Part shown: positions 1-10,344 of the stretch, in pieces
Numbering within the stretch: position 1 is the first letter of the stretch
How the letters are laid out: the number at the start of each line of letters is the position of its first letter
Assembly (NCBI GenBank): GCA_019054805.1
Contig: JAHQIY010000030.1
Coordinates: 124,001-188,000, forward strand
Direction of reading: 5' to 3'
From: Brachionus manjavacas
Lineage: Eukaryota > Rotifera > Eurotatoria > Ploima > Brachionidae
Length of the DNA: 64,000 bases
Position numbers and translations under genes: made by a program
Notes under the pieces: model-generated
The model's database searches: none
Told to the model about the DNA's origin: nothing
The model's input: only the letters and a program-made list of their open reading frames with translations

Positions 1-62
1 GATAATGTAAATATTTCGAAAATTATTTAGATAAATTTATTTATTTCTAAATTAAGGAATTA

Positions 63-798
63 ATGGCTTTTGCAAAATGCGTTGTTAGTAACTCTAAAAA
101 GAAAATTTTAATTCTCGATTGTTTTCATTCAACTCAGATTTTTAATGAAGGAAAATTAAATAGTGAAATTGGACTTGGAAATTATTTTGAAGTAGGTTTC
201 TAATTGATAAGTAAAAGCTCTTGTTAAAAAATTATTCAAGTTTAAAAATTTTGATGTAATTTTCGGTTTTATTAATGAAAACTTAAATCATTGGTCAATG
301 ATGTTTATTGAATTAAACGGAAGTAAATTTTACTATGTTGATCCATTAGGAGAAAAAATAGAAAATCAGAAAAAATCTTTTGAAAACTGGAAGTAAGTAT
401 AAGTCAGTTTTTCATCTAAAATGTATCTGTATATATTTTTTTAAAGAAGATTTGCTTCTACCGTTGAATCACTGAATAATAGAAATTGGAAACAAGCAAA
501 ATGTGATCATTCACTTCAAAATGATCCTAATAATTGTGGGGTATTTGTGAGCTTCTTTCTAAAATGTCTTGAAGAGGGAAAACCGCTCTTTTTCAATACG
601 TTGAATAGTTCACTTCAAAAATTGCGTTCTGAAATGATTCGTACCTTCAGAAAAAATTCTAGTGAAAATTTCTGTTCCAAATGTGGTTCAGAAATCAAAA
701 CATTTAAAAATATTGTGAAAGGTGATTGCTTTCATAAATTTCACCAATCATGTATTGAAAATTATGAATTAAATCAGTCATGTCCAATTTGTTTTTAA
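63..798 (+). CDS. Ulp1/adenain-type cysteine protease with C-terminal RING-H2 finger (3 exons)
   Basis: Three exons read as one frame: 63-191, 241-392 and 447-798, with GT..AG introns of 49 and 54 bases (192-240, 393-446), giving about 210 residues. The protease triad is visible: His in NHWSMM (about residue 60), Asp in YYVDPLG (about 77) and Cys in NNCGVFV (about 124). This is the order seen in C48/Ulp1 and C5-type proteases, which cleave SUMO-like or Gly-containing peptides. From about residue 170 a cysteine/histidine cluster follows (CSKC, then a C-x-H-x2-H-x2-C group, then CPIC). It resembles a RING-H2 finger, which normally recruits an E2 enzyme. The first in-frame ATG at 63 is taken as the start; upstream exons are possible because the window begins close by. 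The protein is short for a host SENP, so a transposon-derived or domesticated protease is as likely. A decayed copy lies at 37.4-38.0 kb. Confidence 0.6.
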
Positions 799-1090
799 AA
801 TAAATGATTTGACAAAAATTTTTTTTAATCTATATTTAACAAATAAATCTGTTAAATTAAATTGTAAATTTTAACTAAATAATTACGAAGGTAATAAGAT
901 TATTAACCATATTTTACTAAAAGTATTTATAATTTGGCTTTCCAGCGAGTGTGCTTACTTAATAAGCTAATTAAAATTTTAATAAAGTTAAACTAGAATT
1001 ATTTTAGGCCTTTTAAATCCTTAAAGTCTTAAAATTAAATTTTTAATCTTCTAAAATTAATTTAAAATTTAAAACTGATTTTAAATTTAG
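799..1090. other. AT-rich intergenic stretch
   Basis: No coding signal is seen. The part at about 930-1000 is shared with the sequence downstream of the decayed Ulp1-RING copy (about 38085-38140), so both protease copies carry the same 3' flank. This marks a duplicated segment rather than a protease-only copy. Confidence 0.6.
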
Positions 1091-2807
1091 ACAAAACCTA
1101 TACAATATTTGAATATTTTAAATTCAAAAATGTCCGAAAACCTAAAAAAAAAACAAATTCTAAATGTGATCCATACGTTGAAATTAAGGATGGATCAGAC
1201 AATGAGAATTATTCCAAAGATGAATTCAATAATGAATCAAAGGATAAAATTATTGTTAAAACATATGTTATTTCATCCTCACTAAAAAGCGATCTGGTCG
1301 AATCTCAACTAGTGAAAATTGATGATGGACCAAAAAAATGTATCAAAGTGAAGGAGAGTCCAAAAGAATGCAAGCAATTCTTTGATTTTGGCGAAGAAAT
1401 ACATTCAAATAGTTTAGATGATTCTTACATAGAGACATTTGTGGTTTGTTTTTTAAAATTTATGTTTTTAAAATTTTAAACAATTTTATCTTAAGAATAA
1501 ATCATTTGAGCTAGTTGAGAATATTTCAAATGGAATTTCCAATTTTTTGAATATTTAATAATCAAAAAAATTTTCTTTAATTCTAAAGGCAAAGTCTGAA
1601 CGAAAAACTTAACGGTATTGCTGAAGAAAATAAAAAATTAAATGCGCAAAAGTACGATCGAAAAATTTGTCTTAAATTAAATTAATATTTCTTTTTAAAG
1701 TGAAAAATTGTCTAAAATATTCAACAGCAATAAAGTAAAGAAAAAAGATCTAGAAGTTGAACTGTAAGATTTAAAAATGATACAAATGAATTTATATAGA
1801 ATTTTTACTTATAATATAAGTAAAAGCCTAAAGAGAAATTTAAATGCTTTTTCCGAAGAAAAAGAAAAATCTACTGAAGAAAAGTAAGTGATACAGAAAA
1901 ATTAATTAAAATATTAATTTAAATTTTTTGAAGAGAAAATATGGCCGAAAAACTCAGCAAGTGTGACGCAGCTAAAGCTCATCTAGAGGATGAAGTGTAA
2001 GAATAAAAAAATATTTAATAATCAAAAAAATTTTCTTTAATTCTAAAGGCAAAGTCTGAACGAAAAACTTAACGGTATTGCTGAAGAAAATAAACTTGAA
2101 CTAAGTAGGCAGGAAATTGTGAAGATTCAACTTCAGGATGAAATGTAATTTATTTTTGAAATCTTTTTTCCTTAATAATTTTTTTTTTAGAAAGATGATG
2201 GAGAAAAAATAGTTGTTCTTGGTATTGAAAACTCATTTTTAGATAAAAAGTATTTATATTTTTAATACTTCTTATTATTATATTTTTATTTATTCTAGAT
2301 CGAAAGAATTAACCTGTTTTAAAAAACAATTCATCGATCTAAATTTTGAAGGCGATAGTTCAATACGTTTCTACGGAATGAAAAAAACGAATTGTCCATT
2401 TAAGTTTTGTGGGGGAAAAAGTCATATTGATCCTAAGAAAAAGAGGCATATAAGGTTATTTTTTAATAATAATTAAAATTTAACATATTTAAATTAAAAA
2501 AATAGTGGCCGTTATTGTCCATTTAATCCATCAAATAAAAAAATTGGATACGAAAATCAGAATCAGAGACAACTAACTGAACTCAGGCAGGATAATGACG
2601 ATTTGCAAAATTTAAATGAAAATTTAAAAAATGAATTAAGTATGGAAATTTAATTATTTAATTATCTTGATTAATATTCATTTAAAAGCTGAGATGAAGT
2701 TTACAATGTTCCAATTACAGGAAGAAATTATGGAAAAAAATACCTCAATTAAAGATTTAAAATTAAATCTAGAATCATCCGAAAAGAGAGCTAAAACTAA
2801 TAATTGA
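1091..2807 (+). CDS. Multi-exon coiled-coil protein with a MYT1-type C2HC zinc finger
   Basis: A string of small exons separated by introns of about 50 bases can be read in one frame. The first clear exon follows an acceptor at 1090 and is acidic and lysine-rich. Exons between about 1590 and 2260 encode heptad-like Glu/Lys/Leu segments typical of a coiled coil. The exon from 2299 runs into a C2HC finger with spacing CP-x3-C-x-G-x2-H-x7-H-x-S-x3-CP, as in the MYT1/ST18 DNA-binding zinc-finger family. The finger is interrupted by an intron at 2455-2505. Further coiled coil follows, up to a stop at 2805-2807. The true start is not clear: no convincing ATG exon was found, and the junctions around 1443-1590 are uncertain. 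It lies about 300 bases downstream of the Ulp1-RING gene on the same strand. Function unknown; DNA binding is inferred only from the finger. Confidence 0.45.
1551..2094 (+). repeat. 84-base exon-plus-intron direct duplication (1551-1634 and 2011-2094)
   Basis: The two 84-base stretches are identical by eye. Each contains intron end, acceptor and the beginning of a coiled-coil exon (QSLNEKLNGIAEEN), so the coiled coil has grown by internal exon duplication. After the shared part the two exons diverge. Confidence 0.85.
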
Positions 2808-3640
2808 AGAATGTTGAATTGAAGAATGTTGATCTCGTTGTACCATACTTAAATTTTTGTTTTTAAATATGATTAGCATGAGACCAAAAAAATATTTTTC
2901 AAATAGAAAAGCTTTAAATTAATTCACTCCAAATAATTGACAAGCATCGTGTATTGAAATTCATTTTTTAAAATTTGGTTTAAATTTTTAAAATATTAAA
3001 ATTTGACTAGGAGCAGCCCTTAGTACAATCAAAATGTTGTGGATTTATTTTAAAATTTTCTTATATAAAATGCACACTTTAATCGAAGCACTTTCACTGC
3101 ATTCGCTATTCGTTAGCTTAGTGCTATATTTTAAAGAGTCAAATCTCTTTGAGTTCGTCATAAAACGATTTCTTTTATTATTTTTTCAGTTCAAGTTAAG
3201 CAGTGTAGTTGATTGCCTCTGTGAAGGTATTTCAGTCGGTACATGAGCGATTGGAGGCCCTTGATCATCGAGATGACTTCGATTAGGGCCTATTTTTTTT
3301 TAAGCGCTGAATTTAAGGACTAGGCTACTTTTTCATAGTCTTTGGTGTGACAAAGCTGGTTTGACTTGTCGTCCTACAGAGGAACCCTTTAATATTGCTA
3401 TAAAAACAATTAAAAATTTCAATTTTATTTTATAAAATCAATAATTAAATAAAAAAATCTATAAAAGATAACTTAATTATTTTTTTCTTTGATTTTTTTT
3501 AATAATAAAAGACACTTTCTATTTACTATTCGGTTTATTTTTAAGTGGATCCTGTCTGGTAAAACGCTTTATTAATTTGTAAGTAGGTTTCATGTAAGTT
3601 TTTGTCACCCGAATTCGACTCCTGGCTATCTTTTTTTGAA
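2808..3640. other. Non-coding stretch with a hairpin
   Basis: The open frame at 3034-3246 has no recognisable domain and reads as chance in AT-rich DNA. This stretch is somewhat less AT-rich than its surroundings from about 3200 to 3400. Apart from the hairpin listed next, no feature was recognised. Confidence 0.4.
3255..3301 (+). other. Hairpin followed by a T run (possible small RNA 3' end)
   Basis: AGGCCCT at 3255-3261 pairs with AGGGCCT at 3285-3291, with an inner ATCGA/TCGAT pairing. A run of ten or more T follows directly. A stem plus T run is what a Pol III transcript end can look like. No box A/B and no known RNA family was recognised. Confidence 0.25.
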
Positions 3641-3644
3641 CTGG

Positions 3645-3848
3645 TTTGAAAATACCATTACAGTGCGCAGCAATTTTCAAAATATTTGTTTTCAATATTT
3701 TTTCAAATAAAAAATATTTTTAAAACACATTTTAAACATAACAAAAGTTTAAAATTCTATACTTTGGGTTGCCTAAACAGTGGTTTAAATGCTTTGTAAG
3801 ATTTTGAATTTTATATTATTATTTTTACATTAAGTGGTGGTACAGAGG
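3645..3848 (+). repeat. Dispersed repeat, about 200 bases, shared with 43900-44108
   Basis: The stretch from the 'actggtttgaa' motif to 'acattaagtggtgg' is closely similar, in the same orientation, to 43900-44108. At the second site it abuts the four-gene mosaic and the start of the compound array. No coding content; probably a non-autonomous element. Confidence 0.7.
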
Positions 3849-4085
3849 ATGTAGCAGTTGCTACATTCTACAGAATATTTTTTTGCTTGTCCAAAATAAA
3901 TCTATGGTGTATTTTATATTTTGTTTATGATTTTGTACTAAAAATCACAAAATTCTGAATTTTGCAGATGTATTGCAGAGTTTTGCAGAATCAGTATATT
4001 GGTGGTACAAATAACGTTTCAGTTGCTACAATTTACAGAACATGTTTTGCTCCTTCAGAACCTGAGCTTTGACATTTTTTATATT
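3835..4085 (+). repeat. Diverged direct repeat with a period of about 165 bases
   Basis: Two units start with 'ggtggtaca', continue with 'cagttgctaca..ttacagaa' and later 'ttttatattttgt', at about 3836 and 4001. A TGCAGA-rich segment (about 3965-3995) resembles the inside of the MITE at 31451-31639. Confidence 0.55.
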
Positions 4086-4109
4086 TTGTATTTGTTTTTT
4101 GTACCAAAA

Positions 4110-4790
4110 TTCACAATGCCGACTTAACTTAAATTCTTTTTTTTTTTAAGTCAAAGTCATGACTTAAATTTTTTTTTTTCTTTTTTTAAGTCAAAGTCAT
4201 GACTTAACTTAAATTTTTTTTTTTTTTAAGTCAAAGTCATGACTTAACTTAAATTTTTTTTTTTTTTAAGTCAAAGTCATGACTTAAATTTTTTTTTTTC
4301 TTTTTAAGTCAAGTCATGAGTTAGATTAGAAATACTTTTAATTATTTATTTCATTAAAATTGAGTATTATTGGTAGTGGATGATTGTTGGCCGTTGGTTT
4401 TTTTTTTTTTAATAAAATTATGTTTTTTTTTTTTAATTAATAAACATATTTAATTTTCTTAACTTTTTAATTTTTTATGATATTTTAGCATCTTTTTTTC
4501 AGCGCCGCAGTCCCAAATTCTGGCCGCCAAGCTGAACGGCTAAATGACCGCCCGCCACAATGTTGACCGTAACTTTGACTTGCCGCTTTTTTTTTAACGA
4601 TTTTTTAAACTTAAAAATTTTTAAGTCATTGACTTGACTTAAGAAAAAAAAAAAAAAATTTTAAGTCATTGACTTGACTTAAAAAAAAAAAAAAATTTTT
4701 TTTAGTCATTGACTTGACTTAAAAAAAAAAAAAAATCTAAGTCAAGTCATTGACTTGACTTGACTTAAGACTTGTGACGTAAAAACAACT
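4110..4790. repeat. Palindromic AAGTCATGACTT satellite in two opposed arrays
   Basis: At 4120-4320 there are about five copies of a unit with T-rich spacer plus 'taagtcaaagtcatgactta'. At about 4610-4780 the related unit 'aagtcattgacttgactta' recurs with A-rich spacers, that is, in the opposite polarity. Between them lies a core (about 4490-4590) with an unusual GC-rich patch. The layout is a foldback element: two inverted minisatellite arms around a unique core. No protein is encoded. Confidence 0.75.
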
Positions 4791-4799
4791 CTGCTAAAA

Positions 4800-5850
4800 A
4801 ATAAAAGTAAAGTCTAGAATGTAAATTTTTCAATGAACGAAATTTCTATGTGAATTATTCGGAGAAAATTTTCGATGTAGGTTTTCGACATAAAATAATT
4901 TTAATAAGTGTTTCGAAAAACGTGATAGTGCACTCTTTCTAATTCTTTATTAGGTGTGGTTTTGAAAATCAATACTAATACTTGCAATGCGGTAAATAAA
5001 GTAAGCAACAGGAACGTTGCATCACACACGAAAGATGGCCATAGTAGATGTGAAACAACAAATGATCTCGCTCATCATAAATCCGAAATATTTCAACCAA
5101 CATAATTTAAACTTTAAAATATGACAACATTTCACAAATGTTTATTAATCATACGATGGAATGAAATTGAAAAATACTATTCTTATTTTTTACTTTTACT
5201 TTTTATTATTTTAGTATAAATATTTCCTTTTAATTTTAATTAAATTGTGAAAGTAAAATCTATATTTATTTACATAAATAAAATAAAATCCATTTAAAAA
5301 TAAAACCCAGCTTTTATTTTCTCATGTGGGAGCAGCTTTGTATTATAAATTAAGCTAAGACAAATTTGGCTGCTTATAAAAAAATATTTATTTTATAGTG
5401 ATCAAATTTAAAATATTTTTCTTCGGAGCTAAAGAATGAACAATTAACTAATTAAGTCTATTACTTAAATCATTTTAAAATTCAATTTCGCTCTTTGAAA
5501 TTGAATGTTTATCGCGTTCTCCAATATTAGCATGCCTTTAATGTTAGAAATTCTTCTTCTCCTAGTTTCTAAATAAAATCCTTTTTATGTTTATGATGCA
5601 CAGCTGAAAGCGACGAGCTTTTAGATTTATCTAAAAATCTCTGATGGAAAAATAGCTTTTTGATATTGTTTCATCACAGACCCCGAACTTGGTGTAAGAA
5701 GTCATGAGCAAAAACAAAAAATTTTAAAAGGTCAGAATAAATTTCATTTAGGTTACAAAAATTAAAACTAAATTAAAAATTTCCATTTTTACGAATGTTA
5801 CACTTGTAGTTGATACACTTCACCTTTCTTAAGAGTAACAGATGTTTTAA
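4800..5850. other. AT-rich DNA without a recognised gene
   Basis: Both strands were read and no coding segment, RNA gene or repeat unit was recognised. Confidence 0.5.
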
Positions 5851-5855
5851 TAAAT

Positions 5856-6410
5856 TTGCTTGTTAGCCATATTTGTTCAATTGACAACATTGGTTCAAGC
5901 ACTAGAATCGATTCAGTAAAAAATGAATACAAATCAAATTATTTGCATTTTTTTGAAAATGACTGTAAGATTAAAGTTGATATTTACGATACCCCGTTTA
6001 AGGAATGTTTTCCTAGAGAATTTGGAGAAAATGAGAAATTAAAAATTTTTCGGAAAATAATAATTGATTCTTTGTTTCCAAGATTAAAAAAATTTGATTT
6101 AATTAGTAAATTATGGAAAGTATTTTTTGGACGTTTATAATTGTTTGAAAGCGAATTCACTTTCATCAGAGGCAACAAAATTAACTACTAATTCCTGCCT
6201 TGAACTTTTTCTAAAAGTTTATATATCAAGTTATGTTATCCCTTACATTCATCTTTTCTCAGCTCATCTGTTTCAATTTTAAAGATTATACGATTACAAA
6301 AAAATTCTCAATTTCAAGGATTGGAAAAACTTAATGATCAAACAGCTAATGAATATTTCAAAGCTACTAACAAATGGTGTAAAACAATCGAACAGCTTTT
6401 CTTCGGATGA
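5856..6410 (+). pseudogene. C-terminal part of a transposase-like protein (TPYxH / QGLEKLND family), decayed
   Basis: Pieces in different frames match a protein family often seen with DNA transposons of invertebrates: a first open part (5856-6140) ending LWKVFFGRL, then SCLELFLKVYISSYVIPYIHLFSAH around 6200-6270 and QFQGLEKLNDQTANEYFKATN around 6310-6375. The order is that of the family's C-terminal half (an LW..F segment, then PYxH, then QGLEKLND). Frame changes and a stop separate the pieces, so it is dead. A 40-base echo of the QGLEKLND coding segment recurs at 7075-7110. The family name is uncertain (KDZ-like is one possibility). Confidence 0.4.
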
Positions 6411-6546
6411 TAAAGAGTTGACTGTTTAAAAAAACATCATTTAAAAAAAAATATTAATCCACCTTTTTCATTTTCGTAATCAATTTTTTCTTTAATTTTT
6501 TTATTTAATATCTCGCGTTGTATTAAAAGAATTTAATTGGATAAAA

Positions 6547-7385
6547 CAAACTGTTACAATCTAGTTTTGCAAAGAATTACAATAAGTTATAGAAAATGAA
6601 GTCACTTTTTATCATGAATTCGACTCAATATGAGCACATGCACAAGAAGACGGAAATTCCTTTAGACGCTAAACAAACTTGATGCGATATAAATGTGATC
6701 AAAAACTAAGTTATGTACAAAATAATGAATTAATTGAGGTCTTAAAGAAAACAAAAATATATTAGGTCATCGTATTTCCACAAAAATAAAAAATATGGAT
6801 ACTGAAATGTCAATCCAAAGCCGCTTTAAACGTTTGGTTAAAAAATTCTTTCCAATTGCACTACAATTGTTTAAGATACAATCAAAAAAGATAAGATTCG
6901 GATTATCCTAACCCTAACATGGGATAATACAAACCAATTGTATTTTTAAGAAATCGACAAAGTAACAAACAACTAATCGAAACAAAGAAGATAGTCAACT
7001 CAAAAATAATGCAAAATTTTTAAATTTAAAAATAATAAAAAAAATTCAAAAAAATACAAAAAAATACAAAAAAATTCTCAATTTCAAGGATTGGAAAAAC
7101 TTAATGATTTCTAAATCACTAATACCTCTTTTGAAAGCATTTATGAAGGATATGTTGGTGTAATTGTTATTCTCAAATTTTTAATTTAAGCCCCTTTTGC
7201 TTAAGGTTTTGATCACTAAAACGATAACACGATAAGAGCAAATTATGTATTAAGGTGAAATACAACATAAAGATTAATGAAGTTAAAAAATTAGATAATT
7301 ATTTATTTATTTATTTGTTTTCTGTACCGAGCAAAAGCTCCTTCAGATTAAAAAAAAAAAAAAATCAAAATAAAATAAAGTTAAA
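6547..7385 (+). repeat. Dispersed repeat unit, first copy
   Basis: 6547-7020 is nearly identical to 9530-10010, and 7112-7385 to 12165-12430, in the same orientation. The second copy is opened by the GC-rich DIRS-like insertion. No coding content is evident. The LINE begins exactly where this copy's similarity stops. Confidence 0.85.
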
Positions 7386-9523
7386 TAAGTAGTAGGAGTA
7401 GTAGGAGTATAAAAGCTGTGGTAGACTTGAGTCTCCAAGTAGTTCAATTCAATCAATCAATTCTTTTTTTAAAAATGTTTGTATATGTGACGCTCTTTGT
7501 CGCCGCATCAAGAGTGTTCCAATTTCCGGCTGTCCGATTAGTGAAGAAATTATGACGGACTCCACAATTGCGCACCAGCTGTCCCTCGATTGACATTTTA
7601 CCTCGCCTGGTACCGCTCGCCGGGCTGTCTAGAAGATTTGAAGCAAGTAATTGACATCCATGAATTAGTTCAACTCTGTCGTCTCCTAGTTGAATCTTGT
7701 GGAGCTGGATCAGATCGCCACGTCTACGTCTATCTTCAAGTGTCGTCCAACCAAGAGCTTCTCGTCTTTCCAAATACGGCTTGGACTTAAGCTCTGGAAC
7801 TAGCTTAGAGAATTTCCTTTGTACTCGTTCAAGGATATCTATGTCACCACGTCGATAAGGGTTCCAAGCGCCTACCGCAAACTCGAGATGAGGTCTGACA
7901 AACGACTTGAACAGTAAGTTAACAAGCCGATGATTGAAAATTTTAAAAGTGTTTTTTAATCTGTAGGCTGCCATCATTGCTTTAGCTGCTGCTTGCTTAC
8001 ACTGCTCGCTTGACTTGAGATCACTAGTGATAATAATTCCAAGATCGCGTTCTTTTCTGGATTTGGAGAGCAATTGTCCATTCATTGTATAATCATGACT
8101 CTCATTGTCAGCTCCAATGTGCATGACTACACATTTAATTTTATTGAAGCTCATTTTCCACATCACCGACCATTCAACTAAATTGTCAAGATCCTGCTGA
8201 AGTTCTCTCGTATCTCTGTCGGCTCGTTGAACGGATTTCATTAGCTTTGTGTCGTCAGCATAAAGTTTACAAATAGATTTACACGCCTCAGGCAAATCAT
8301 TGATGAAGATGACGAACAGAAGTGGGCCTAGGACCGAGCCCTGAGGCACACCACTTGTAACTGGCTTCCATTCGGATACTACATCACCAACTACAACACG
8401 TTGTTTTCTGTTACTGAGAAATGCTCGTATCCATTTGACAACTATCATCGGAATTCCGTACGCAATAAGTTTGACAATCAGCAACTCGTGTGAGACTTTG
8501 TCAAACGCTTTGGCAAAATCCAGATATTTAACGTCAGCTGGCTGTCTGCGGCTCATGCAATCAGTTAGAAAATCGACGGTTTCGAGAAGATTCGTCACAC
8601 AGGCTTTATGCGCCACGAAACCATGCTGTTTGTTCGACAGAAGATTACGTTGGTAAAGATGCTTCAGAATGTAATCTTTAATCAGTGACTCCATTACTTT
8701 GCAAGGGACTGAGGTAAGTGAAACTGGACGATAATTCCCCACTTCAGTTCTGCTTCCTCGCTTAAAAATTGGCGTGACATTGGCATCTTTCCACTCAGGA
8801 GGTATAGCTGAGTGTTTTAATGACTGCACGAAAAAGAGAGCCATCGGGCCAGCCAATGTTGCCGCACACATTTTGAGGGCATGCGAGGATACTTGGTCAA
8901 CACCTGACGTCTTGTCGCTTTGCAGACTTCGAGTTTCTTGAGGACTTTTTCTGGTGTAACAATGTCTTCGACACTGAAGCTGGATCAGGCTGGGCACGAA
9001 TATGGAAGACATTAGTTGCATGAATTATTTGCTCTTTTGAAGCTGCATTATCGAAGACTGAATGAAAGAATTCGTTGAGTAGTTCACAAATGCTTGCTCT
9101 ATTGGTATCAAGTTGCCCATCATGATTTTTTAGCGCTGCAATTGACTCTCTTTGGGAAAATCGACGATTTAAATACATATAAAGTCTCTTAGGATTCTCT
9201 TTCGCATCATGGGCAAGTTTGAGTTCGAAATCGATGACACTTTGTTTGACAACTATCTTGACCGTCTTAAATGTTGCTTTGTTTTTGTCAGACAATTTCT
9301 TGTTGTCCTTATCGGCACATTTATCGATGAAAAGACGTCTTTTGCAATGAATGAGAGAAGCTATTTGTTTATTCCACCAAGGAGGCTTCGTATTAACGGG
9401 TCGTGGCTTATGTCGCTTGACAAAAAGCTCTCCAGCTGTTTCAAAAACATCCAGAAAGGCCGAATAAGAGCTCTGTATTGACTTAGTATCGAAAATTTTC
9501 TTCCAGTCTATTTTGTTACAATC
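7386..9523 (-). mobile_element. 5'-truncated non-LTR retrotransposon (CR1/Jockey-like LINE)
   Basis: On the minus strand an open part (9523 down to about 8900) holds the linker between endonuclease and reverse transcriptase: PPWWNKQIASLIHCKRRL, then NPKRLYMYLNRR. The following frame (about 8930-7453) holds the reverse transcriptase with YRPVSLTSVPCKVMESL, YLDFAKAFDKVSHELL, SGVPQGSVLGPLLFVIFIND and the catalytic LYADDTKL (YADD at 8262-8251). A CR1-type C-terminal domain (FKSFVRPHLEFA..WNPY) follows. The two parts are in different frames, so there is a frameshift near 8900-8950. The endonuclease domain is missing, as expected for 5' truncation. The 3' end (about 7385-7440) carries a short TACTCC-type repeat. 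It is much GC-richer than its surroundings and probably a dead copy. Confidence 0.85.
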
Positions 9524-10287
9524 TAAACTGTTACAATCTAGTTTTGCAAAGAATTACAATAAGTTATAGAAAATGAAGTCACTTTTTATCATGAATTCGA
9601 CTCAATATGAGCACATGCACAAGAAGACGGAAATTCCTTTAGACGCTAAACAAACTTGATGCGAAATAAATGTGATCAAAAACTAAGTTATGTACAAAAT
9701 AATGAATTAAATGAGGTCTTAAGGAAAACAAAAATATATTAGGTCATCGTATTTCCACAAAAATAAAAAATATGGATACTGAAATGTCAATCCAAAGCCG
9801 CTTTAAACGTTTGGTTAAAAAATTCTTTCCAATTGCACTACAATTGTTTAAGATACAATCAAAAAAGATAAGATTCGGATTATCCTAACCCTAACATGGG
9901 ATAATACAAACCAATTGTATTTTTAAGAAATCGACAAAGTAACAAACAACTAATCGAAACAAAGAAGATAGTCAACTCAAAAATAATGCAAAATTTTTAA
10001 ATTTAAAAAAAATAAACTTTTTATTCTTACACGATAAAAGCTTCACGAAATCCCTAGAATAAGAAATAGGGAAGATATTATATTAAAGGTTCATGATTGC
10101 CTCAATTTTCGAATTGAGTCGATTTTCAATAGACTAGAAGATAATTATTTTTAAAGGATAAAAGATGTAAGAAAATTTGTGATGTGTTGTTAAACTTTTC
10201 GAATATATGGTAAAGCAGGATAATATTATTTTCATGCAATAGCAACGAATTAAAGAAATGCTTTCAAAAGAGGTATTAGTGATTTAG
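9524..10287 (+). repeat. Dispersed repeat unit, second copy, left part
   Basis: 9527-10010 repeats 6547-7020 almost exactly. At 10252-10287 an inverted copy of the segment found at 12167-12200 (and 7112-7140) occurs, so the sequences flanking the DIRS-like insertion are in opposite orientation. This points to an inversion or a complex insertion. Confidence 0.75.
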
Positions 10288-10328
10288 AAAAATGTTGGCT
10301 GACCGGTGGCTTGACCACGAGTCAGTCG
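10288..10328 (+). repeat. Half of a foldback element (TIR-like 41-base motif)
   Basis: The sequence 'aatgttggctgaccggtgg..tgaccacgagtcagtcg' is the same as the arm of the palindrome at 52079-52190, apart from about one base. Only one arm is present here. It lies between the inverted flank and the GC-rich reverse transcriptase fossil. Confidence 0.75.
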
Positions 10329-10344
10329 TTTTTATAAAAAATTA

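Noticed and set aside
3034-3246. 70-codon open frame
   Set aside because: Low-complexity hydrophobic content, no domain, no convincing context.
3080-3300. Spliced-leader or U-snRNA gene
   Set aside because: No recognisable Sm site plus donor arrangement, and no match to a remembered leader or snRNA; only the hairpin is reported.
4110-4790. CRISPR array
   Set aside because: The repeats are palindromic with homopolymer spacers in a eukaryotic context and occur in opposite polarities; no cas-like genes.
7590-8656. Plus-strand open frames over the LINE (7590-7790, 8435-8656, 9209-9481)
   Set aside because: They lie opposite the reverse transcriptase coding strand and have no domain of their own; shadows.
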